64,000 bases of DNA from Corynebacterium singulare (lineage in GTDB: Bacteria > Actinomycetota > Actinomycetes > Mycobacteriales > Mycobacteriaceae), in contig NZ_CP010827.1 of the NCBI RefSeq assembly GCF_000833575.1, positions 806,001-870,000 of the forward strand. Reading direction: 5' to 3'. Below, piece after piece: positions 17,033 through 24,999 of the stretch; the stretch's first letter is position 1, and the number at the start of each line of letters is the position of its first letter. The translations under genes were made by a program, and so were the position numbers. The notes beneath the pieces are model-generated. The model saw only the letters and a list, made by a program, of their open reading frames with translations, did no database searches and was not told where the DNA came from.

Positions 17033-17066
17033 GGCCCCGGCCTAGCGGTTATCCGCTTTGGGGGCC
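17033..17066. terminator. compound hairpin downstream of the 161-aa gene
   Basis: GGCCCC (17033-17038) pairs with GGGGCC (17061-17066), with an inner AGCGG/CCGCT stem. The core TAGCGGTTATCCGCT (17043-17057) matches the palindrome at 9853-9867 except for one base. It lies between the converging end of the upstream gene and the excisionase operon; terminator or regulatory site. Confidence 0.55.
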
Positions 17067-17149
17067 TGCATATCCGAGTTGCAAACCTTGGGCTTTTATT
17101 CTGCCCGGTGCCTCGGTGGCCAACCGTCTCAAGTACGGCTGATTACATT

Positions 17150-17635
17150 TTACCCTACTTGTGAGGACAAATCAAAGATCGGCGGAAACATCGTAGCCAC
17201 GACACTGTCCGGTACAGGGTCGATAAGATCCATCGTCAGTCCTTCACCTGCGGCGAAGCGTCGTCCGGTGCTAGGCCGGTAAAAGGTGAACGGCAACGTT
17301 TGATCGGCTTCGTTCTCCAGGAGCTCGAGTCGTGCCAGGAGGTGTTTGCGCGCATCGTGCAGACGCGGGTGTCGCTTCTGACGGCCTTTCGTATCGTTCT
17401 TCACAATGGCGTCCAGATACCTTAGTTCACGAGCTACGGCGCGGATTTCACCGTAAGTTTCAAGGGCGGTAAGCAAGAGCTGTGTCACCTCCTCGCGGGA
17501 AAGTGGGGGAGTGAACAAATCGAGAGCGTCAACATAAAGCGTGTGGTTATCGTCAACCAACGTGCGCAGCACTTCCTGGCGTCTACGCGCGACGTCGTCG
17601 GTAGACCATTTTGCAGGACGTTCTGAAGGATCCAT
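17150..17635 (-). CDS. conserved element protein, unknown function
   Basis: 161 aa, soluble and mostly helical (VTQLLLTALETYGEIRAVARELRYLDAIV, HPRLHDARKHLLARLELLENEADQTLPFTFYRPSTGRRF). No domain recognised. It is divergent from the integrase gene, separated by 56 bp, and could regulate it, but no HTH is evident. Confidence 0.65.
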   Translation of the reverse strand: MDPSERPAKWSTDDVARRRQEVLRTLVDDNHTLYVDALDLFTPPLSREEVTQLLLTALETYGEIRAVARELRYLDAIVKNDTKGRQKRHPRLHDARKHLLARLELLENEADQTLPFTFYRPSTGRRFAAGEGLTMDLIDPVPDSVVATMFPPIFDLSSQVG

Positions 17636-17678
17636 ACCAGCAATGATAACAAATTCGTACCTATTACAAAAGTGGGTC

Positions 17679-17691
17679 TATAGTGGTGTGT
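17679..17691 (+). promoter_or_regulatory. -10 element and leaderless start of the integrase gene
   Basis: TATAGT at 17679-17684 ends 7 nt before ATG 17692 and there is no Shine-Dalgarno, so the integrase mRNA is probably leaderless, which is common in actinobacteria. Confidence 0.55.
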
Positions 17692-18924
17692 ATGTCCAAG
17701 CAAATACGTGCCGCCAGAACGAAACTAAGCCCTGGGGAAGATTCCATCGATCGCGTCGTTGATGCTTTACCGCCGCGTGGTCCATACGAAGCGAAAATCA
17801 CCGTCCGACTATGGGACGGAACGACTTACCGCCCGACAATCCGGGCAAGGACAAAGGGGGAATTCCGGCGAATTGCCGTCGAGAAGCGGGACAGCAAGCT
17901 CAACTCGACGTCGACCAATTGGGATAAGAGTAAGAACTTCTCGGCGTTCATTACCGACGTTTCTAAGCCGGCCATCCAGGCGGCACGGCTGCGGCCGAAC
18001 ACGCGCGCCCGGTATGAGCTCGCATTGAAACAGGCCGAAGCACAGCTTGGAAAACATGCCATTGGCGAGGCTGTGAAATTCCGAACTCTCGAACGCGCAT
18101 TGCAGGCCATCGCCACCGCAAACGGGTCGGAATCCGCACGGCAGGCCCGTACTGTCGTGAGCAAGTATATTCTGGATCAACTCATCCGCGAGGGCGTTAT
18201 CGACCACAACCCGTTACGCGGAATCAGTATCGACCTCGGCGAGGTCAAGAAGGGCAATAAACCGCAAGGTGGTCACGCCCTGACGAACGCACAATACGAC
18301 GCCGTTGTAGACCATCTCATTGCACGCGATACGGCCAGACCGTTACCACCGGGTACGGACAGACGAGCAAGCTCCATCGCAAAACATGGCAACGTGGTTG
18401 CGCTGGCACTACTACAAGCGGGGACGGGACTTCGCATCTCAGAGGCGCTGGCGGCGACGAGACAATCTGTAAAAGTCGCTAATGGGCAAATCGCGATCAG
18501 CATTACATCTGATCAATCCAAAACGCACAGAGGCCGTTCTATCCCGTTCCTGGACAAGCGTGTCGAAAAGTTTTGGTTAAACCGGCTCGACGGACTAGGA
18601 ACGACCGACCCACTGATCCCTTCGCCAGGAGACAAGCAGGCGCACTGGCGCACCGACAACGCCGTGAAAGCGTCAGCGGCTCTGTTTAAAGATGTCGGCG
18701 CGCAGGTCCAGGACGACCACATCGCTTTAATGAGATCCCATGACTGGCGCACGGTGCTCAATAACCGGGCCATCGCGCGAGGGGTGCCCGCCCAGGTGCG
18801 TGCAGCCTACTTCGGGCATGACGTCGACGTGAACACGCGCAACTACACGGATTGGACTGATGTCGACGCTATGCGGGGAGTCTTGAATCTCGGTGAAGAA
18901 AGTGGGACTCAAAACGGGACTTAA
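17692..18924 (+). CDS. int: tyrosine recombinase / integrase
   Basis: 410 aa from ATG 17692. The N-terminal part (1-80) resembles an arm-binding domain, then a SAM-like core-binding domain (about 80-190), then the catalytic domain with the expected residues: Arg in GTGLRISEALA, Lys in SDQSKTHRGRSIPF, HxxR in SHDWRTVLNNR, and the final His/Tyr pair in YFGHDVDVNTRNYTDW. It ends 106 bp before attR. It should catalyse integration at and excision from the tRNA-fMet 3' end. Confidence 0.93.
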   Translation: MSKQIRAARTKLSPGEDSIDRVVDALPPRGPYEAKITVRLWDGTTYRPTIRARTKGEFRRIAVEKRDSKLNSTSTNWDKSKNFSAFITDVSKPAIQAARLRPNTRARYELALKQAEAQLGKHAIGEAVKFRTLERALQAIATANGSESARQARTVVSKYILDQLIREGVIDHNPLRGISIDLGEVKKGNKPQGGHALTNAQYDAVVDHLIARDTARPLPPGTDRRASSIAKHGNVVALALLQAGTGLRISEALAATRQSVKVANGQIAISITSDQSKTHRGRSIPFLDKRVEKFWLNRLDGLGTTDPLIPSPGDKQAHWRTDNAVKASAALFKDVGAQVQDDHIALMRSHDWRTVLNNRAIARGVPAQVRAAYFGHDVDVNTRNYTDWTDVDAMRGVLNLGEESGTQNGT

Positions 18925-19030
18925 GAGTCGGTAATCTGCGGTAAGGCGCAGTAAGGCCCAGTATGCTTATACCTCTCTAATCAGCAGGTAAAAGGGTAAT
19001 AACTGCAGGTGGCTCGAACTTGAGGGTGAG

Positions 19031-19089
19031 AACCCAGAGGTCGTAGGTTCGAATCCTGCCCCCGCTACCAACTTCCAAGCCCCTACCAG
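19031..19089 (+). repeat. attR, 59-bp direct repeat (partial tRNA-fMet)
   Basis: Identical to 7240-7298. Only the tRNA 3' half is present (no acceptor 5' strand, D-arm or anticodon), so it is not a second tRNA gene. It is followed by a terminator hairpin (right arm to 19112) resembling that of the intact gene. Confidence 0.93.
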
Positions 19090-19138
19090 TGGAAACGCTG
19101 GTAGGGGTCTTCTTTGTTTTGTGTTGAAACCCGGCATT

Positions 19139-19162
19139 TGGTGCACTAGATGGTGCACTAGA
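19139..19162 (+). repeat. tandem 12-bp repeat next to attR
   Basis: TGGTGCACTAGA occurs twice in immediate succession. It lies outside the element, 50 bp past attR, and resembles recombinase arm sites, suggesting the edge of a second, older element at the same locus. Confidence 0.45.
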
Positions 19163-19535
19163 GTCAGAATCCTGCACCAAACGGAACTGCGACGCTCCAA
19201 CGAAGCGGCGCAGGTTTTCGGGGCATTGCTTAGTGATTGCGAGGTCGGCGGCAACGAAGGAACGCCACGGGAGCCGGCAGTTCGAGGAAAGCAACTGCGA
19301 ACTGCTGTGCAAGTCTCACAACCGCGCCAAAGGTAACGCTTAACCAGCGGCGACGCGGGGATCTAACAATGCTGCGTCGCTAGCGCCCGCACCCGGCAAG
19401 CCCAATACCAGGCTGCGCTAGCGACGCCCGACACACATCAGTGCTGCACTGCTAGGATACGCCTGCGACCGGCAGAGCCGGGCCGAATACGGGATTGACC
19501 ACGTACACCCCGTATTCGTGCAAAGGAGCACTGTC
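19163..19535. other. non-coding region with two inverted repeats
   Basis: No gene is supported here. A perfect 13-bp inverted repeat lies at 19374-19386 / 19415-19427 (GCGTCGCTAGCGC and complement), and a 10-bp one at 19484-19493 / 19509-19518 (CGAATACGGG and complement) directly ahead of the DUF4192 gene, a plausible operator. Confidence 0.5.
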
Positions 19536-20558
19536 ATGTCCACTCATTCCCACACGCTTGCATCCCACGGAGAGATCCTCGCGAACCTCCCCGGCATCCT
19601 CGGCTTCTACCCGAACAACTCGCTGATCCTCGCGTTCTTCGTCGACGACGAGGGTGTCGACACCATCCGCCTCGGCCCGGTCGCGCGGTTCGACCTGGAC
19701 GAGGCCGTGGAGAAGCTCACCGAGAGCCGCGAGCGGTTCGCAGCGTGGGTCCACCACCTCGAACTCGACGCTGTTATCGCGTACATGATCAGCGACGACA
19801 TTGCGCAGCCGGTCTTCGGCGAGACAGCCACGTATCTCACGAGCGGGGCCGTGCACCTACCGCCGCTGCTCGGGGTGGTGCAGGTGCCTGAGATCGTCAC
19901 CGGGGCTGCGTGGTGGTCTGTGTACCAGCATCCGCTCATCGACGAGCCGCGCCACGGCGTTGTCGGCGAGGTCGCCGCATCGGCGGCGCTGCGGCAGATG
20001 CTAGAGCACACCGGCGAGCTGCCGGAGCCGAGCAAAGACGACATCGAGGCACGCCTGAACAGCACCGATCACGGCATCGACGCTGCCGAGCACGCCGACA
20101 TCATCGAAGACGCGCTGGCGTATATCCCGCCCATGTTCTCCGACGTGCTGCAGCGTGAATACGAGCAGGCGGCGGCAGGAATAACCCAGCCGAGCACGCG
20201 CGCTGTTCGATCGGCGCTGAAATGCTTCACTACAAAGCGCTTGCGAGACGCGCTGCTCGCAGCGCTGCTCGATGACCCGCAGGCGGGCCTTGCGTTCATA
20301 GAGAAGGTTATGCGCGCTGTCCCGACCAGCTGGCCAGGGATGCGCGCGCAGCTCACCGCCACTGTTGCCGTGCTTGCGCACGCCACAGGCCAGCCGGGGC
20401 TAGCTGGCGTGGCTGCGCAGCGAGCCACCGAGATCGGGCCAGACGAGAATTTCCCGTCGTTGGTGGCGAAGCTCACCGACATCGGCCAGGGCGAGCGGAT
20501 GGTCGAACTCGTCCGCGAGGGCGCCGAGAAGACCCGCACGATCTTGTTTGCCGAGTAG
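19536..20558 (+). CDS. DUF4192 family protein
   Basis: 340 aa from ATG 19536, preceded by AAAGGAG at suitable spacing (the frame opens 6 codons earlier with a GTG). The N-terminus HGEILANLPGILGFYPNNSLILAFFVDDEG is the hallmark of DUF4192, an actinobacterial family of unknown function often found on plasmids and integrative elements. Its neighbours here (small ORF, SSB) are typical plasmid or conjugative-element maintenance genes. Confidence 0.85.
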   Translation: MSTHSHTLASHGEILANLPGILGFYPNNSLILAFFVDDEGVDTIRLGPVARFDLDEAVEKLTESRERFAAWVHHLELDAVIAYMISDDIAQPVFGETATYLTSGAVHLPPLLGVVQVPEIVTGAAWWSVYQHPLIDEPRHGVVGEVAASAALRQMLEHTGELPEPSKDDIEARLNSTDHGIDAAEHADIIEDALAYIPPMFSDVLQREYEQAAAGITQPSTRAVRSALKCFTTKRLRDALLAALLDDPQAGLAFIEKVMRAVPTSWPGMRAQLTATVAVLAHATGQPGLAGVAAQRATEIGPDENFPSLVAKLTDIGQGERMVELVREGAEKTRTILFAE

Positions 20559-20567
20559 CACCACCTA

Positions 20568-20597
20568 CCCCGTTGCAGCGATGCAACGGGGTTTTTC
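20568..20597 (+). terminator. terminator after DUF4192 gene
   Basis: CCCCGTTGCA (20568-20577), loop GCGA, TGCAACGGGG (20582-20591), then TTTTT. Confidence 0.93.
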
Positions 20598-20719
20598 TTT
20601 TCTCGCGGGGCCGTGGCTTGCGACGACCGACACCTCAACGAGGCAGGGGAGTGGCCTTTAGACAGCAGAGCTGTCTCCAACAGACGGATTGACCATCAAT
20701 CCGAACAAGGAGGCACCTG

Positions 20720-20863
20720 ATGCGCGACTTCATCCACACCGACCTGGAACTGCTCTACCAGCTCGCCGACGGTATCGACGGCGAGGACGCCGATCCGGGC
20801 GCAGCGCAAGAACTGCGCGACCTAGAGGCGGCAGGCACACCGCTGCCCTGGGCAGTGCTGTAA
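20720..20863 (+). CDS. 47-aa protein, unknown function
   Basis: Starts at ATG 20720 after a very good AAGGAGG at 20707-20713. The protein is acidic (MRDFIHTDLELLYQLADGID, then GEDADPGAAQELRDLEAAGTPLPWAVL). The strong ribosome site and position between DUF4192 and SSB support a real gene. No family recognised. Confidence 0.65.
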   Translation: MRDFIHTDLELLYQLADGIDGEDADPGAAQELRDLEAAGTPLPWAVL

Positions 20864-20954
20864 CGACAGCGCAACCACCCCACAGCAGCAAAGCCGCTGC
20901 TTAAGTACCCAAACTGCACAGCAATTCACACCCACTCACGTAAGGAGAACCACC

Positions 20955-21374
20955 ATGTCCAACCCATTCAACAACGGCACCATCGTCGGCAACGCAGCTC
21001 GCGCACCGAAGCTGTTCGAGCACGCAAACGGTGGCGCGACGGTGAAGCTCAGCGTCTATGCGCGCAACACCTTCAAGAACAAGGCCACCGGCAAGGTCGA
21101 GTCCGAGATCGTGGAGCTGACCGGCTACGTCCAGGACGCGAAGAACCCCGGCGTGTTCGGCTGCATCGGCTCCGGCGATCGCGTCGTGGTGAGCTACTCG
21201 TTGAAAACCGACGTCTACACCGACAAGGACGGTGTGAAGCACTACCCGCTGGTCGCACGCATCGACACGGTGCAGTTGATTGATTCCAAGAAGGAGTCCG
21301 CGGCCCGAGCAGCCCGTCGAGGCAACGACGCTGCGACCGCAGCGCTCGCAGACGCTGAACAAGCACCGTTCTAG
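20955..21374 (+). CDS. single-stranded DNA-binding protein (element-encoded)
   Basis: 139 aa. An OB-fold of the SSB type (IVGNAARAPKLF, KLSVYARN, EIVELTGYV, GDRVVVSYSLKTDVYTDKDG, RIDTVQLID) is followed by a short basic linker and a C-terminal tip EQAPF similar to the acidic-PF tip that docks partner proteins. It is divergent from chromosomal SSB and shorter, as for plasmid SSBs. AAGGAG precedes the ATG by 7 nt. Confidence 0.82.
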   Translation: MSNPFNNGTIVGNAARAPKLFEHANGGATVKLSVYARNTFKNKATGKVESEIVELTGYVQDAKNPGVFGCIGSGDRVVVSYSLKTDVYTDKDGVKHYPLVARIDTVQLIDSKKESAARAARRGNDAATAALADAEQAPF

Positions 21375-21385
21375 TTACAACAACA

Positions 21386-21417
21386 CCCCGTAGGTTTCCC
21401 TGCGGGGTTATTTTTTC
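21386..21417 (+). terminator. terminator after SSB gene
   Basis: CCCCGTAGG pairs with CCTGCGGGG (one G-T pair), followed by TTATTTTTT. Confidence 0.9.
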
Positions 21418-21656
21418 TTCAAAATACTAGATCCGCCGAGGTCGTGGTCGACCCATACATCGATTCGTACAGTTCCCGTGTCGCTGAGATGGGATTCATC
21501 CAACCTTGCCCCCCGGAAGAGCCCAGTGCAGGTTGTCGACCACCTGTGGGAGCTCCTGGGCCTACAAGACCAGGTACCCGTTACGACTCCCAGAAATACA
21601 AGATCTGACCCCTGCGAATGTCGCCCCGGACCTTGAGACCGTCGGTCCCCATTTCA

Positions 21657-21838
21657 GGTGCTGTTGCAAAGTTGGGGGGAGAGCAGCGAAGACTCAGTTT
21701 CTCATTCCCTGATGGCCGCTGCGTGTGGGCGTTCTCAGGCCGTCTCGAAGGCCCGGTTGACGATGACCGCGTCCGGGTTCGGTTGCCCGTAGACAAACAT
21801 CGTGCCTTGCCCTTTCCGCAATGAGTGCATCGCCTCCA
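21657..21838 (-). mobile_element. truncated IS6-family element
   Basis: Begins with the same terminal repeat as the complete copy at 23957 and follows it closely with scattered mismatches through the transposase C-terminal codons, ending abruptly at about 21838. It is an older, diverged remnant in the same orientation. The flanks 21418-21656 and 21839-21954 hold no gene that I can support. Confidence 0.85.
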
Positions 21839-21954
21839 CAGTGCTACATGGAGACGAGAACGCCGTTGGGATGCGAAAGTAGCTACGTCTGTTTGATGGT
21901 CCAGGAGATCGACGGGCCTGCCGATTGGAGATGTGATCTGATCAGATCAGCAGA

Positions 21955-23142
21955 TCAGACACAATCTACTGTTTCAGTTGCATGGGGCGGTCGAAGAGGT
22001 TGTCTTCTGCCTCGTGCTTGTGTTGCGAGGGTGAGTGTGGCGAGAACGGCGAAGGCTGCTCCGATCCACATGGCTGCGGAGGGATCGTCACCGGCTCGGC
22101 CGATGGCGAGCGCGCCGATTGCTGATCCCAGGGCGACGCCCATGGTAATGACGGAGGTGTGCACCGTGCTGACCATGTTCCCGGTTCCTCCGATTTCGGC
22201 GACGCGGGCGACCATGGCGGGGTTCATCGGCACTCCGGCGACGCCTACGATGAGCACCATGGCCAGCACGAGCGGCTGTGCGTTGCTGAAGGCTCCAAGG
22301 AGCGCGAGTGAGATGAATAGCAGTGTGTGTCCGATGCGCAGGATGCCGATGGCGTGCTGGTCGGCGAACTTGCCGACGATGAGGTTGCCGATGAAGGACA
22401 CGATCCCGTAGGCGAGCAGGATCAGGGTCGTCGTATTCGTCGCGAAGCCGGCGTTCTGTTCCAGCAGCGGGGTGAAGTAGGAGAAGCCGGCAAAGGCTGC
22501 GCCGATGGTCAGCAGGCTGACCAGGTATCTGGACCAGAGTTTCGGCGAGCGCAGCTTGCGCAGGTCCTGTGCGGCGGCTTCCTGGGTGGCGGCTTCACGG
22601 GCGGGCAGGGTGAGCAGGCTGATGAGGAACACGGCGAAGGCCGCGATGCCTAGGATGTAGAAGCTGGACTGCCAGCCCCAGCGGGCCGCGAGGAAGTGCG
22701 ACAGCGGCAGGCCGATGACGGTTCCGATCATGATGCCGCCGAGCACGATGGACACTGCTTCGCCGATCTTCTCCGGACTCGGGGCCAGTCGGGCGCTGTA
22801 GGACACGGCGATGCCATAGGCGGCGCCGGAGAGGCATCCGGTCAGGACGCGAAGCAGTGCCAGCCACCAGAACTCGTGGATCAGCGGGACCAGGACCTCC
22901 AGCGCGGCATAGGTTCCGATGACGATCAACAGCGAGGCTTTGGGTGGGCGATGCCGCAGGAGGTACACCAGCAGCGGGCCTCCGAGCGCCATGCCGAGCG
23001 CGTACAAAGTGACCACCGTCCCGACCTGGCCGGTCGAGACGCCCAGGTCTGCGGCGATCTGCGGCATCATCCCCGCGGTCTGGAACTCGCTCATGACCAC
23101 CACCATGATCGTGAGCATCAGTACGTACAGGTATTTCTTCAT
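21955..23142 (-). CDS. MFS drug-efflux-type transporter (DHA1-like)
   Basis: 395 aa with twelve predicted membrane segments. The first half shows LMLTIMVVVMSEFQTAGMMPQIAADLGVS and LLVYLLRHRPPKASLLI, the typical motif-A region of DHA1 efflux permeases; LARLAPSPEK... and GLPLSHFLAARWGWQSSFYI follow. GGAG lies 8 nt before the ATG. It is downstream of a TetR regulator in the same direction and lies between two IS6 copies, the setting of an acquired efflux gene. The substrate cannot be told; chloramphenicol-type or biocide efflux are possibilities. Confidence 0.85.
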   Translation of the reverse strand: MKKYLYVLMLTIMVVVMSEFQTAGMMPQIAADLGVSTGQVGTVVTLYALGMALGGPLLVYLLRHRPPKASLLIVIGTYAALEVLVPLIHEFWWLALLRVLTGCLSGAAYGIAVSYSARLAPSPEKIGEAVSIVLGGIMIGTVIGLPLSHFLAARWGWQSSFYILGIAAFAVFLISLLTLPAREAATQEAAAQDLRKLRSPKLWSRYLVSLLTIGAAFAGFSYFTPLLEQNAGFATNTTTLILLAYGIVSFIGNLIVGKFADQHAIGILRIGHTLLFISLALLGAFSNAQPLVLAMVLIVGVAGVPMNPAMVARVAEIGGTGNMVSTVHTSVITMGVALGSAIGALAIGRAGDDPSAAMWIGAAFAVLATLTLATQARGRRQPLRPPHATETVDCV

Positions 23143-23168
23143 TGCTCGGTCTCCAATGTGGATTCTCT

Positions 23169-23181
23169 AGTACAAAATAAA
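23169..23181 (-). promoter_or_regulatory. probable TetR operator before the MFS gene
   Basis: AGTACAAAATAAA here and AGTACAAAACAAA at 23862-23874, upstream of the TetR gene, agree in 12 of 13 bases and sit at similar distances (27 and 32 bp) from the two start codons. A shared operator or promoter element is likely. Confidence 0.5.
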
Positions 23182-23227
23182 GGTGCAGGTGAGCCCGACA
23201 GCTCACGGATTTCTCAGTAGTAGCGTA

Positions 23228-23830
23228 TCAAGGTGTCAGGGCACTGAGGCCGAGTGCGACGATCCGCCGCAGTTCCTCGGGTGCGGAGCCGGCCTGTGCC
23301 ATGACGCGAATCCCTGAGATCAGGGTGACGACCAGCAGTGCGGTGTCCCGAGCGTCCAGGTCCGGCCGGAGGCTGCCGTCGAACCTGCCGGCCCTGACGG
23401 CGTGCTCCAGCATCGCGAGCTGGCGTCCCAGTGCACGGTCGAGGATGCGGGCGACGCGCGGGTCCTGACTGCCGCGGTCCGGCGTCATGCGTGTCGTCAC
23501 GACCATGCACCCGGCCGCGTGCCCTTCAGTGGACGCCTCGTACTCCTCGGCGATCATGAGATTCAGAACACCGCTCACGCGTGCGAAGCCATCCAGTTCG
23601 GCATCGGCGAGCACCGCCTCCTGACTCTCACCAGTGACCTCGACATAGCGCTCCAGTGCTCGAACGAACAGCTCATCCTTGGAGTCGAAGGCGTTGTACA
23701 GGCTGCTCCGCCGCACCCCGGCCGCCGCGCACAACTGCTCAGTCGACGTGTCCGCGAATCCACGCACCCTGAACTGCGCGGCCGCGGCATCCAGCACCGT
23801 CGCCTCGTCAAACGTTCGTGGTCTACCCAT
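23228..23830 (-). CDS. TetR family transcriptional regulator
   Basis: 200 aa from ATG 23830 (MGRPRTFDEATVLDAAAAQF); the frame is open further upstream but the homology begins here. The HTH is clear: FADTSTEQLCAAAGVRRSSLYNAFDSKDELFVRAL. The C-terminal ligand domain is of the TetR_C type with LNLMIAEEYEASTEGHAAGCMV. It precedes the MFS gene in the same direction by 85 bp and most likely represses it until the pump substrate binds. Confidence 0.88.
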   Translation of the reverse strand: MGRPRTFDEATVLDAAAAQFRVRGFADTSTEQLCAAAGVRRSSLYNAFDSKDELFVRALERYVEVTGESQEAVLADAELDGFARVSGVLNLMIAEEYEASTEGHAAGCMVVTTRMTPDRGSQDPRVARILDRALGRQLAMLEHAVRAGRFDGSLRPDLDARDTALLVVTLISGIRVMAQAGSAPEELRRIVALGLSALTP

Positions 23831-23956
23831 GTCCGCGATGCTAGCAGTTAATGGACTATGGAGTACAAAACAAACACAGGCCGCGACCGACGCAGCGTTG
23901 ACTGGTGCAGCCGTTGTTGAATGGGCTGCCCGCATGACGCGCACCTGGCTCGTATA

Positions 23957-24802
23957 GGTGCTGTTGCAAAGTTGGGGGGGGGAGAGCAGCGAAGACTCAG
24001 TTTCTCATTCCTTGATGGCCGCTGCGTGTGGGCGTTCTCAGGCCGTCTCGAAGGCCCGGTTGACGATCACCGCGTCCGGATTGGGGTGCCCATAAGCAAA
24101 CATCGTGCCCTGACCTTTCCGTAATGAATGCATCGCTTCCATCCCTTTCAACGTCCGGTAGGCAGACGTCCGGTTCTTAAACGCGCCTTTCGGCCCGAGG
24201 ATCCGCTTCAGCCGACCATGGTCGCCTTCCAGGATGTTGTTGAGGTATTTCACCTGCCGGTGTACCACTGTTGGCGGGCAGATTCCCTCCGCCTTCAGCT
24301 CGGATATTGCCTTGGCCAGAGCTGGTGCCTTGTCGGTGTTGATGACCCGCGGGGACCCGGCTGTCGTATTCGATCGCAGCGTCTTGGCCAGGAAACGCTT
24401 GGCCGCAGCCACATTCCGTTTTGGTGAGAGGTAGAAATCTAAGGTCTGCCCACCGGCGGTAATAGCCCGGTAGAGATAGCACCACGTGCCGCCGACCCGG
24501 ATATAGGTCTCATCCACCCGCCAGGACCGGGCCTGCCAGTCGGGTACCTGCCGGTACCAGCGAGTGTGCTTATCCAGCTCAGGGGCGTATTTCTGCACCC
24601 AGCGGTAGATCGTGGTGTGATCGACTGGCACACCCCGCTCGGTCATCATTTCTTCGAGGTCGCGGTAGCTCACGCCGTAGCGGCAGTACCACCGCACCGC
24701 CCACAGGATGATGTCACGGGGGAAATGCCGACCGGAGAAGATGCCCATGGCTCTGATTATTTCACGCCGGTCTTTCTACTGCCCCAACTTTGCAACAGCA
24801 CC
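23957..24802 (-). mobile_element. complete IS6-family insertion sequence, 846 bp
   Basis: Terminal inverted repeats of 21 bp: GGTGCTGTTGCAAAGTTGGG-G at 23957-23977 and its complement at 24782-24802. It encodes one transposase. The flanking 8 bp (CTCGTATA left, GTTCCTGG right) are not duplicated, so the element's present flanks do not come from a single simple insertion; IS6 cointegration or recombination between copies is likely. Confidence 0.93.
24038..24748 (-). CDS. tnp: IS6-family DDE transposase
   Basis: 236 aa, full length for the family. N-terminal HTH, then the catalytic triad in its usual context: first Asp in WRVDETYIRVGG, second in INTDKAPAL, Glu in YLNNILEGDHGRLKR. It acts by replicative cointegration. 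Starts just inside the right inverted repeat. Confidence 0.95.
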   Translation of the reverse strand: MGIFSGRHFPRDIILWAVRWYCRYGVSYRDLEEMMTERGVPVDHTTIYRWVQKYAPELDKHTRWYRQVPDWQARSWRVDETYIRVGGTWCYLYRAITAGGQTLDFYLSPKRNVAAAKRFLAKTLRSNTTAGSPRVINTDKAPALAKAISELKAEGICPPTVVHRQVKYLNNILEGDHGRLKRILGPKGAFKNRTSAYRTLKGMEAMHSLRKGQGTMFAYGHPNPDAVIVNRAFETA

Positions 24803-24862
24803 GTTCCTGGCATTGTTTTACACGTGGCTAGCGAGGTCTAGGCCTTATGTTTACAGAAAGTG

Positions 24863-24991
24863 GTGAGTGTGGTGTCAGCGGCTAGTGATTCTGGTTCGCG
24901 TGGGCAGCGGGTGGGCTATATCCGTGTTTCCACGGTGGAACAGAATAATCAGCGGGCCATGTTCGGCCCGAAAGGCCGTCTCGAGCGCTAG
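24863..24991 (+). pseudogene. serine resolvase N-terminal fragment
   Basis: The frame reads QRVGYIRVSTVEQNNQRA, the start of a resolvase/invertase catalytic domain including the nucleophilic Ser in RVS, then departs into unrelated sequence and stops after 42 codons. A full resolvase is about 190 aa. It is the truncated relic of a transposon or plasmid resolvase. Confidence 0.8.
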
Positions 24992-24999
24992 GCCTTACC

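Larger units (their letters stand above)
7240..19089 (+). mobile_element. pipolin-like integrative mobilizable element with family B DNA polymerase
   Basis: About 11.8 kb between perfect 59-bp att repeats. Gene order: MerR, SulP (cargo); then on the minus strand mob accessory protein, relaxase, MobC, candidate oriT, two small proteins, PolB, excisionase-like HTH protein, a 161-aa protein; then the tyrosine recombinase on the plus strand next to attR. A PolB with all exonuclease and polymerase motifs, no adjacent terminal-protein gene, and tRNA integration by a tyrosine recombinase matches the published description of pipolins (elements with primer-independent piPolB, reported from Actinobacteria among others). 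The pipolin label is inference from these features, not from a phylogeny. Confidence 0.8.

Noticed and set aside
19021..19089. second tRNA-fMet gene
   Set aside because: Only the 3' half is present; the acceptor 5' strand, D-arm and anticodon are missing. It is attR.
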